This document shows, in pieces, positions 33,232 through 40,443 of a stretch of 64,000 nucleotides of DNA. Both the position numbers and the translations under genes were made by a program. The stretch is from Pseudomonadota bacterium (GTDB taxonomy: Bacteria; Myxococcota_A; UBA9160; SZUA-336), in contig QJZC01000063.1 of the NCBI GenBank assembly GCA_003247575.1, positions 33,476 through 97,475 of the forward strand, given 5' to 3'. Each line of letters opens with the position of its first letter. Within the stretch, counting starts at the first letter, position 1. The notes beneath the pieces were generated by a model. The model did no database searches and had not been told where the DNA came from. It saw only the letters and a list, made by a program, of their open reading frames with translations.

Positions 33232-34537
33232 CTCGCGCGGTCGCCGGCCACGAAGCCCTCGCGCGGTATCGCTGTGGCTGTGCCTGCATCTCTTTGGCCT
33301 GGCAAATCTCGGGCTGGGGTGCGCGGTGCGGCCGAGCCCGGTGGCGCCGGAGCCCCATCTGCCGATGGTTGCGGTCGAGCGGCCGAGACGGCCAGACGTC
33401 GCCATTGGTCTCGCGCCGTTCGGCGATCTGCGCTCGGAGCTGAGTCTCGATCCCCAGCGCCCGCCACTGGGTCCTGCTTGGTTGGGGATCGTGCGCGAGG
33501 GCGAGAACTCGACCGGAGCAGGGTCGTTCCTGCGGGATGTTTCTTCGGCCGCCCGAGAGGATGCCGCGCGCACCCTGCGCTACTCGCAGCTGTTCCGTGA
33601 GGTGCGGCTCGTCGACTCCGCCACTGTGCCAGAGGGGCTCGACTTCGTGCTCACAGGCGACATCGAGGAGCTGGTGGGATTCCAGTTTCAGAGGACGGCG
33701 CTGGGATTGTTCTCGGTGGCGGGGTATCAGTCGCGGCTGGATCCGCCGATTGGTACCGCGCGGGTGCGCTTCCGTCTGATCGGACCCGCGGGCGAGATCT
33801 GGAGCCAGCGAATCGAGACACGTGTCCAGACCGAGGGCATCAGCATGGAGCAGGTTGCCCTCGATGCGTTGGCTGCCACGAACGAACGGCTCGCGATCGC
33901 GTTGTTCCAGATGTGGTCAGAGTCCGCCCAAGAGGCGCCGCGTCGCGTGCCGGTTCGCGTGCTCGATGCGTGCGGGCTCGGGGGGCGCCGCGCGCGTCAG
34001 CTCGTCGACGACGCTGGAGAAATCTTCACGCGTGAGGTTCGAGTCGCGTTTCGGCCAAGCATCGAGACCTGGCTCGCTCCAGAGCAGGGGGGGGCCGGTG
34101 CTCTCCTCGATGCCGCCGAGGAGCTTTCCCCGCCCGAGGGTGGATTCATTCTCGTACTCGCACCGCGCGATCGCGGTCCGCTGCCGCCCTTACGCCGCGA
34201 GCGCTCGGGGCTGGCGCGGCAGCTCGGACGCCACGCGGTCGTGATCTGCTCCGGGGTCGAGCCGCAGATCGTCACCGTGGCGCACGAGATTGCTCATCTA
34301 TTTGGTGCCGTCCACTCCCCGGATCGCGGCTCGATCATGCATGCGATCGCGTTCTTCGAGGCGCGCTTCTTCGACCCGGCGAACCGCCGCATCCTCGCGA
34401 GTTCCCGTGATCGGCCCTTCGGCGAGCCCCTGCCTGCGGATCTTGTGCGCCGGCTGCGAGCCGCGTATTCCGAGGGGGCAGCCCAGGATGAGATCGCCCC
34501 AGCCGTGCTCCAGGCCGCGTTGCGCGCGCTCCCGTGA
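33149..34537 (+). CDS. Putative exported two-domain protein with metzincin-type zinc protease motif
   Basis: The 462-residue product has a long arginine-rich N-terminus, then a hydrophobic segment (VSLWLCLHLFGLANLGLGC, residues 40-58) that may be a lipoprotein signal; the lipobox is imperfect. Residues ~80-260 look like an envelope accessory domain (IGLAPFGDLR ... LTGDIEELVGFQFQ) of unknown function. The C-terminal part has H379-E380-x2-H383-x2-G386-x2-H389, the metzincin zinc site, with a Met-turn candidate M397 (SIMH). The archaemetzincin cysteines are absent. No later ATG/GTG in frame removes the overlap with the DUF4177-like gene, so the exact start is uncertain. Confidence 0.68.
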   Translation: MGFSLPWEERRSVRRWPSWCSRAHAPTDSRGRRPRSPRAVSLWLCLHLFGLANLGLGCAVRPSPVAPEPHLPMVAVERPRRPDVAIGLAPFGDLRSELSLDPQRPPLGPAWLGIVREGENSTGAGSFLRDVSSAAREDAARTLRYSQLFREVRLVDSATVPEGLDFVLTGDIEELVGFQFQRTALGLFSVAGYQSRLDPPIGTARVRFRLIGPAGEIWSQRIETRVQTEGISMEQVALDALAATNERLAIALFQMWSESAQEAPRRVPVRVLDACGLGGRRARQLVDDAGEIFTREVRVAFRPSIETWLAPEQGGAGALLDAAEELSPPEGGFILVLAPRDRGPLPPLRRERSGLARQLGRHAVVICSGVEPQIVTVAHEIAHLFGAVHSPDRGSIMHAIAFFEARFFDPANRRILASSRDRPFGEPLPADLVRRLRAAYSEGAAQDEIAPAVLQAALRALP

Positions 34538-34613
34538 GGCCAGAGCGTCTGCGGGAAATTTTCTCTGCACCCGTTGGAGCGCAGCGAGCTACCCTCGGGG
34601 CGCTTCAGTCGGA

Positions 34614-35039
34614 ATGGAGGAAGGACTGCTGAATCTGACAGTGGCGGACATCATGAGCCGCAAGGTGATCTCGATATCGAGCGACGATACGCTCGATATC
34701 GTGAAGGAGATTATGGAGCTCGGAAGCGTGCGCCATCTGCCCGTCGTGCGTCGAGGTGAGCTGGTCGGCGTCGTCTCTCAGCGGGATCTCCTCAAGGCTT
34801 CGCTATCCACCGTCATGGGCCTTGCGATCGAGGAGCAGCGCCGCTTCCTGGAGGGCGTCAGCATCGCTCAGGTCATGTCCTCCCCTCCCATCTCGATCTC
34901 GCCCAGTGCGGGAGTGCGGGAGGCGGCGCGCATGATGGCAGAGCGCAAGATCGGATGCCTCACGGTGGTCGACGGGTCGGCACTCGTCGGGATCGTCACC
35001 GAGACCGACGTGCTTGCATGCTTCGCGAGCCAGGGCTAG
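34614..35039 (+). CDS. Two-CBS-domain protein
   Basis: The 141-residue protein consists of a tandem CBS pair: VADIMSRKVISISSDDTLDIVKEIM through LVGVVSQRDLLKA, then IAQVMSSPPISISPSAGVREAARMM through LVGIVTETDVLACF. CBS pairs bind adenine nucleotides or SAM and act as energy or ligand sensors. No partner domain is fused. The ATG 34614 has a poor upstream signal. A strong GGAGGAAGG lies just inside, which hints at a slightly later non-ATG start. It precedes lpxD by 12 bases. Confidence 0.85.
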   Translation: MEEGLLNLTVADIMSRKVISISSDDTLDIVKEIMELGSVRHLPVVRRGELVGVVSQRDLLKASLSTVMGLAIEEQRRFLEGVSIAQVMSSPPISISPSAGVREAARMMAERKIGCLTVVDGSALVGIVTETDVLACFASQG

Positions 35040-35051
35040 CAGGAGGATCGG

Positions 35052-36092
35052 GTGCGCCTCGGCGAGCTGGCGGAGAGACTGCAGCTCGAGGTCGATGGAG
35101 ATCCCGACTTCGAGGTGACTGGGCTTGCGGGTCTGGAGGATGCAGGTCCGAGCGATCTGAGCTTCCTGTCCGAAGCATCGTATCTGAAGTCGTTGGCTGC
35201 TTCGCATGCCGGCGCGGTATTGGCTCCGCGTGGTCTCGAGGTCGGTCGGCCTTGCATACGTTCCCTGGCTCCGTACGCCGACTTCGGTCGCGCGGTGCCC
35301 CTCTTCTTTTCAGCTCCGCCCGCGCCCGAAGGGATCCACGCTACTGCGGTCATCGGCGACCGCGTCGAACTGGGCGACGAGGTGGCGATCGGGGCCTACT
35401 GCGTGATCGGCGACGGCGCTCGCATCGGAGCGCGTACTCGGCTGTACCCGCACGTCGTGCTCTACCCAGGAGTGCGGATCGGCGACGATTGCGAGCTCCA
35501 TTCCGGAGCGCATCTGCGCTCGGGTGTGCGCATCGGCGCGCGCGTGGTCGTGTGCAACGGTGCCGTGGTCGGCTCCGACGGCTTCGGCTTCGCGACCGAT
35601 GCGAACGGACGCCGGGTTCGCATCCCGCATCGATGCGGGGTGGACATCGGGGACGACGTCGAGATCGGCGCCAACACGACGATCGACTCCGCCCATCCCG
35701 GGCATGCACGACTCGGCTTCCCCGAGGCGCGCACGCGTATTGCGAACGGAGTGAAGATCGACAATCAAGTCCAGATCGGACACGGCTGTAGCATCGGTGA
35801 GGGGAGTGCGCTGTGTGCGCAGGTCGGCCTCGCGGGCAGTACGGTGCTCGGCCGCGGAGTCTTCATGGCGGGGCAGTCGGCCGCCAAGGGGCACATCCAC
35901 ATCGGTGACGGGAGTCTGATCGGTGGAGCTACCTCGGTCACCTCGTCGGTCCCGCCTGGAGCGCAGATTCTGGGTGTGCCCCCCGGTCTCGAGCGGCGCC
36001 GCTGGGCCCGCATCGTCGCGGCGTGGAAGCGGCTTCCCGACCTGCTCGTGCGTGTGCGCGAGCTGGAACGCCGCATGGGCCCTGACCGTTGA
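35052..36092 (+). CDS. lpxD: UDP-3-O-acylglucosamine N-acyltransferase
   Basis: LpxD adds the N-linked acyl chain in lipid A synthesis, using acyl-ACP. The 346-residue enzyme has an N-terminal uridine-binding domain (LGELAERLQLEVDG...). A left-handed beta helix of hexapeptide repeats follows (IGDRVELGDEVAIGAYCVIGDG), with the catalytic histidine in KIDNQVQIGHGCSIG, and then a C-terminal helix. The GTG start has AGGAGG upstream. Its presence is the main sign of an LPS-bearing outer membrane. lpxA, lpxB and fabZ are not adjacent. Confidence 0.95.
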   Translation: MRLGELAERLQLEVDGDPDFEVTGLAGLEDAGPSDLSFLSEASYLKSLAASHAGAVLAPRGLEVGRPCIRSLAPYADFGRAVPLFFSAPPAPEGIHATAVIGDRVELGDEVAIGAYCVIGDGARIGARTRLYPHVVLYPGVRIGDDCELHSGAHLRSGVRIGARVVVCNGAVVGSDGFGFATDANGRRVRIPHRCGVDIGDDVEIGANTTIDSAHPGHARLGFPEARTRIANGVKIDNQVQIGHGCSIGEGSALCAQVGLAGSTVLGRGVFMAGQSAAKGHIHIGDGSLIGGATSVTSSVPPGAQILGVPPGLERRRWARIVAAWKRLPDLLVRVRELERRMGPDR

Positions 36093-36919
36093 GTCTCGAT
36101 GAGGGCGATCCGAACGATCTCAACTGCTCGCTGGCAGAGCTCCGCGCTCGCTATCGCGAGATGACTCCCTCGGAAGAGGTTCTCGCGCGTCTGGCTCGCG
36201 ACCCGCGCGCCGGTGTGCGCGCTCTGGTGCGGCAGCTCGCCCGTCGCGCGGAGCGCGCTACGGCCGAGCAACGGCGAGTCGAGGCTCTCTACGCGAGGGA
36301 GCGGTCGTTGGCACCCGCTCCCGGGGCTCACATCGCGGGCGTGGACGAGGTTGGGATGGGCCCGCTGGCGGGTCCCGTCGTGGCGGCGGCGGTAGTGCTC
36401 GCGCCCGAGTCACGGCTCGAGCAGCTCGACGATTCCAAGCGCCTGCGTCCGGAGACGCGCCGGTGCCTCGTGGCTGCGATTCGCAAGGCGGCCATCGCGT
36501 ATGCCATCGGTGTGGCGACACGTGCGGAGATCGATCGGATCAACATCCACCAGGCGGGGCTGCTCGCGATGCAGCGCGCCGTCGCCAGGCTCGACTGTGT
36601 TCCCGACCTGGTGGCTGTGGACGGGCGCGGCACGCCTGAGCTCGGCGGTCGCCGGGTAACCTGCATCATCGGTGGCGATCGCCAGGTCGCGTGCATCGCA
36701 GCGGCCTCGGTGCTCGCCAAGGAATTCCGCGACGCGTGGATGGTTCGACTCGACCGGAAGCTTCCCGGCTATGGATTCGCGCGTCACATGGGGTACGGAA
36801 CGCCGGAGCACCTGGAGGCTCTTGCTCGGCTCGGGCCCAGCTCCGAGCACCGACGGTCGTTCGCTCCCGTGCGAGAGGCAGCTGGCCGGCACAACGGAGG
36901 GCACCTGTGCCACACGTAG
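36089..36919 (+). CDS. rnhB: Ribonuclease HII with N-terminal extension
   Basis: RNase HII nicks RNA in DNA hybrids, including single ribonucleotides. The catalytic acids D86, E87 (GVDEVGMGPLAGP), D178 (VAVDGRG) and D215 (AASVLAKEFRD) are present, as is the HMGYGTPEH segment. The first ~75 residues form an extra helical domain (SLAELRARYREM ... DPRAGVRALVRQLARR), like that seen in Bacillus-type RnhB. It overlaps lpxD by four bases and the next gene by 13. Confidence 0.95.
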   Translation: MSLDEGDPNDLNCSLAELRARYREMTPSEEVLARLARDPRAGVRALVRQLARRAERATAEQRRVEALYARERSLAPAPGAHIAGVDEVGMGPLAGPVVAAAVVLAPESRLEQLDDSKRLRPETRRCLVAAIRKAAIAYAIGVATRAEIDRINIHQAGLLAMQRAVARLDCVPDLVAVDGRGTPELGGRRVTCIIGGDRQVACIAAASVLAKEFRDAWMVRLDRKLPGYGFARHMGYGTPEHLEALARLGPSSEHRRSFAPVREAAGRHNGGHLCHT

Positions 36920-37299
36920 TTCTCACAGGAAAGGTGGATCTGCTGGGATACGCGCGCGCCTTCGAGCCGCTGATCGTTCGGCAGGGTCGCGATGTGCTGC
37001 GAGCCGACAAGCTCTATGTCGAAGGGCCGGGGCGTGCGCTCTTGCTCGAGGCTCTGGCGGTGGAATCGGGTCGCAAGCTCTCCTTCTACATCAAGGCGTC
37101 TGGCTACGACGGGCAGAGTGTGACCGTGCGCATCGACCCGCTCACGCATCCCGAGCGCAGCGAAGGGGTGAAGCAGCTGGTGGCCTGTGTTGCAGCCGAC
37201 ATCTTGCGCAAGAATCCGGAGGCACGGATCGAGACGACCAACCTCGTGTTACCATCCGCAGGCTCTGATACGAGCCCGAAGTCAGGAGAACAAGCATGA
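36907..37299 (+). CDS. Conserved-looking hypothetical protein between rnhB and cysK
   Basis: The 130-residue product starts at GTG 36907 inside rnhB. It has a regular alpha/beta look (VVLTGKVDLLGYARAFEPLIV, ALAVESGRKLSFYIKASG, SVTVRIDPLTHPERSEGVKQLVACVAADIL), which supports a folded cytoplasmic protein. I do not recognise the family. The last ~15 residues are Ser/Thr/Gly-rich and probably disordered. Overlaps of 13 and four bases with rnhB and cysK suggest translational coupling. Confidence 0.7.
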   Translation: MPHVVLTGKVDLLGYARAFEPLIVRQGRDVLRADKLYVEGPGRALLLEALAVESGRKLSFYIKASGYDGQSVTVRIDPLTHPERSEGVKQLVACVAADILRKNPEARIETTNLVLPSAGSDTSPKSGEQA

Positions 37300-38249
37300 A
37301 AATCGCTGAAGACGTCACCCAGCTGATTGGGAATACCCCGCTCGTGCGGCTCTCGCGGGTCGTCGCTGGAGCTCGCGGCGAGATCCTGGGCAAGCTCGAG
37401 GCCGCAAACCCGGCGAATAGCGTCAAGGACCGCATTGGATTCGCAATGATCGATGCGGCCGAGAAGGCGAAGCAGATCACTCCAGGGAAGAGCGTGCTCG
37501 TCGAGCCTACATCGGGGAATACAGGGATTGCATTGGCCATGGTGGCCGCGGCGCGCGGCTACGATCTGATTCTCACGATGCCGGACACCATGTCGCGGGA
37601 ACGCCGAGCGGTCCTGCGTGCCTACGGAGCCCGCCTCGTTCTGACTCCGGGCGCCGACGGCATGCCAGGGGCGATCAAGCGGGCGGAAGAGATCGCCGCC
37701 GACACGCCGCACAGCTTCATGCCTCAGCAGTTCGACAATCCCGCCAACCCAGAGATTCACCGTAAGACGACTGCCGAGGAGATCTGGCGCGACACGGATG
37801 GAAACGTCGACTACCTGATCTCGGGTGTTGGGACGGGCGGCACTCTGACGGGCGTCGGGAGCGTGCTCAAGCAGCGGAATCCGAGCTTCCGGGTGGTGGC
37901 CGTCGAACCCACCGAGAGCCCCATTCTGTCGGGGGGAAAGCCCGGCAAACACAAGATCCAGGGGATCGGGGCGGGTTTCGTTCCGTCCGTACTGGATAGC
38001 AAGCTGATCGACGAAGTCGTCACCGTCTCCAGCGAGGAAGCCATCGCGATGGCGCGGCGGCTCGCGAGCGAAGAAGGCCTGCTCTCGGGGATCTCTTCGG
38101 GTGCCGCGGTGCAGGCGGCACTCCAAGTAGCAAGCCGCCCAGAGGCCGAAGGGAAGCGTCTGGTCGTTATCCTGCCAAGCTTCGGCGAGCGCTATCTGAC
38201 GACCGCGCTCTTCGAACACTTGCAGTATGATGGGAGTGATGAGCTGTAG
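37296..38249 (+). CDS. cysK: Cysteine synthase A (O-acetylserine sulfhydrylase)
   Basis: CysK makes cysteine from O-acetylserine and sulfide. In the 317-residue enzyme the PLP lysine is K44 (NPANSVKDRIG), the substrate loop is VEPTSGNTGIALA, and the phosphate-binding glycines are in SGVGTGGTLTGVG. The C-terminal YLTTALFEHL is typical. AGGAGAA lies upstream of the ATG. It is the last gene before a ~340-base gap. Confidence 0.96.
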   Translation: MKIAEDVTQLIGNTPLVRLSRVVAGARGEILGKLEAANPANSVKDRIGFAMIDAAEKAKQITPGKSVLVEPTSGNTGIALAMVAAARGYDLILTMPDTMSRERRAVLRAYGARLVLTPGADGMPGAIKRAEEIAADTPHSFMPQQFDNPANPEIHRKTTAEEIWRDTDGNVDYLISGVGTGGTLTGVGSVLKQRNPSFRVVAVEPTESPILSGGKPGKHKIQGIGAGFVPSVLDSKLIDEVVTVSSEEAIAMARRLASEEGLLSGISSGAAVQAALQVASRPEAEGKRLVVILPSFGERYLTTALFEHLQYDGSDEL

Positions 38250-38324
38250 AAGCCCCGCTAGCGGCCGCGCGGTCATGCCCTTGTGGCTGGCGCCGGCAAG
38301 TTCCGAGGCGCCAAGGGCATTTGG

Positions 38325-38353
38325 TTGACAACCTCGGGGGCACGCGCTGTACT
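38325..38353 (+). promoter_or_regulatory. Promoter candidate for acpP-fabH
   Basis: A perfect TTGACA (38325-38330) is spaced 17 bases from TGTACT (38348-38353). It lies ~235 bases before acpP, in a 337-base interval (38250-38586) that holds no gene I can support. The -10 element is only a partial match. Confidence 0.45.
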
Positions 38354-38586
38354 TCCCGGCACTCAGCCAGGAACGTGGTTCCCCCGCTTTGGAAGTGGAG
38401 CCGTTCAGGACGCAATCCGCTCAGTCCACACGCTCCGGCGTAGGGACGCCAGCGCGGAGAGCAGGTTCGGGTAGGTCATTCTAGGGCTTCCGGTGAGATC
38501 TCGTTCGAGTGCCCGGAGCCCCGCATTGCTCGGTCTTGCGCGATGAGGCCGAGTTGCGAGCGGCCGGGGTCGCTCTGGAGGAATCG

Positions 38587-38853
38587 ATGGAAGCTTTGGG
38601 TTCGAGAGAGGGCACGCTCGAGGCGCGGATCACTGCGATTATCGGTGAGCAACTGGGGGTCGAGACCTCCACCTTGGCCCCCGAAGCCAACCTGCTCGAC
38701 GATCTGGGTGCCGACTCGCTCGATGTCGTTGAGCTCGTAATGGCACTAGAGGAAGAATTCCAGATCGAAGTTCCGGACGATCACGTCGAGAACATCCGAA
38801 CCATCGGTGATGTGGTTCAGTACATGGCGACGCGCGTCGAACAAGTGGCTTGA
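38587..38853 (+). CDS. acpP: Acyl carrier protein
   Basis: The 88-residue ACP carries acyl chains in fatty acid and lipid A synthesis. The phosphopantetheine-bearing serine is S44 in DDLGADSLDVVELVMALEEEF, and the end IGDVVQYMATRVEQ is typical. I chose ATG 38587 because GGAGG lies six bases upstream and the product then matches the family length. The frame is open to 38509 without similarity. fabH starts within its stop codon. Confidence 0.95.
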   Translation: MEALGSREGTLEARITAIIGEQLGVETSTLAPEANLLDDLGADSLDVVELVMALEEEFQIEVPDDHVENIRTIGDVVQYMATRVEQVA

Positions 38854-39839
38854 GCGTCGTCATCAGTGGAACGGGGGCAGCCGTTCCTCAGGAGAAGCTG
38901 ACCAACGCCGACCTCGCGGAGCTGGTGGATACGAGTGACGAGTGGATCGTTACTCGCACCGGAATTCGAGAACGCGGAAAGCTGCCCTTGGGTCAGGCTA
39001 CGAGCGACCTTGCGACCGAGGCCGCCGCGCAGGCGCTGATCTCCGCTGGAATGTCGGCGGACGACGTTGATTTGATCGTGGTGTGTACCTGCACGCCCGA
39101 TATGACCATGCCTTCGACGGCCGCGCTGGTACAGCGCAACCTCGGAATCAAGGCGACGATCCCGTGCTATGACCTGAACTCCGCCTGTGCCGGTTTCGTG
39201 GTTGGACTCGAGGTCGTTCACGATCAGCTGCTGGCGGGGCGCTATCGTCGTGCGCTGCTGATCGGCGCCGATACGATGACTCGGCTGATGGACTACGAAG
39301 ATCGCACGACCTGCGTACTCTTCGGCGACGCCGCAGGTGCGATCGTGATGGAGCGCGACGATGAGCCGAGCGGACACCGGGGGATCGTGGCCACGACGAT
39401 TCAGGCCGACGGGAGACTCTGGGATCTGATCCAGGTTCCTGGTGGTGGATCGCTCAAACCGCCTTCTCCCTACATGTTCACCCAGCGCGAGCACTACCTA
39501 CGCATGAACGGCCGTCAGACGTTCAAGTTCGCCGTGCAGGCCATGGAGCAGGTGTCGCGCGATACCGTCGAGCGAGCTGGCTGGAAGCTCAGCGATGTCG
39601 ATCACGTGGTCGTCCATCAGGCCAATCTGCGCATCATCGATGCGGTAGCAGAACGCCTGGGTCTCGGGCGGGAGACGGTACCGATCAATGTCGCCCGCAT
39701 GGGGAACACGTCCGCCGCGTCGATCCCCGTGCTGCTCGACGAGTGTCACCGTGAGGGGCGCATCCACGCGGGCGACCGCGTCCTGTGCGTAGGGTTCGGA
39801 TCCGGTCTTTCCTGGGGAGCGGCCGCCCTGGTCTGGTGA
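38850..39839 (+). CDS. fabH: 3-oxoacyl-ACP synthase III
   Basis: FabH condenses acetyl-CoA with malonyl-ACP to begin fatty acid synthesis. The triad is C113 (LNSACAGF), H256 (VVHQANLRI) and N286 (MGNTSAAS) in a 329-residue protein of normal length. The TTG start overlaps the acpP stop by four bases, so expression is coupled to its substrate carrier. A convergent gene follows after 50 bases. Confidence 0.95.
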   Translation: MSVVISGTGAAVPQEKLTNADLAELVDTSDEWIVTRTGIRERGKLPLGQATSDLATEAAAQALISAGMSADDVDLIVVCTCTPDMTMPSTAALVQRNLGIKATIPCYDLNSACAGFVVGLEVVHDQLLAGRYRRALLIGADTMTRLMDYEDRTTCVLFGDAAGAIVMERDDEPSGHRGIVATTIQADGRLWDLIQVPGGGSLKPPSPYMFTQREHYLRMNGRQTFKFAVQAMEQVSRDTVERAGWKLSDVDHVVVHQANLRIIDAVAERLGLGRETVPINVARMGNTSAASIPVLLDECHREGRIHAGDRVLCVGFGSGLSWGAAALVW

Positions 39840-39889
39840 GAGGGCTCCGCTCGGGTGACCGGCTGCCTCGCGACGCGTGTTGCGGCGAA

Positions 39890-40318
39890 TCAGCGGAAGC
39901 GCCGGATCCGCTCCAGGTAGTCGCTCGGCAGCCCCCAGTGGGCTCCCCAGCGTAGCATCCGATTCAGGTAGATCTCCGACGGCGTGAAGTTGCGCTTCTC
40001 GCGCACACTGTAGGACGTGACCGTGTGCAAACGACCGAGATCGTCCCTCACCTCGAAGAGCTGCCGGTTGTACCCCGACTCGAACACGTCGAGCAGCATC
40101 AGGTCCGACTCCGCCAGCGCGTAGACGAATCCCCATACTTGCGTCTCCGAGTCTGCCACGACGTCCGCTGCGCCACCCTGCCAGCGCATCGAGTAGTGGG
40201 TGAAGTCCAGGCGGTGGTAGTCCAGGCACGCCCGGAAGCCCGGTGTCGACGAGGGACAGCGGAGGCGCATCTGGTCGGCATCCAGGTTGGAGCCGTAGGC
40301 GAAGTAAAGCTTTTTCGG
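39890..40318 (-). CDS. Gamma-glutamylcyclotransferase-like protein
   Basis: With GTG 40318 the product has 142 residues and the GGCT fold signature at its start, KLYFAYGSNLDADQMRLRCP. WGFVYALAESDLMLLDVFES follows and includes the region of the catalytic acidic residue. Family members cyclise gamma-glutamyl amino acids or related amines. The frame continues upstream to 40396, but that part is not family-like. No clear ribosome-binding site supports either start. Confidence 0.75.
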   Translation of the reverse strand, partial: PKKLYFAYGSNLDADQMRLRCPSSTPGFRACLDYHRLDFTHYSMRWQGGAADVVADSETQVWGFVYALAESDLMLLDVFESGYNRQLFEVRDDLGRLHTVTSYSVREKRNFTPSEIYLNRMLRWGAHWGLPSDYLERIRRFR

Positions 40319-40443
40319 CACGGATCGAGTACTCGGCAACTGGGTCGCTGGGTGCTCAGAGCATCGCGCGCCGCCGAATTGGGGGCAAGCGTCCAATGCG
40401 CGGGCTTTTGGCGCGCTTGTGCCCTGCTGACGCCTCGTGCTAC

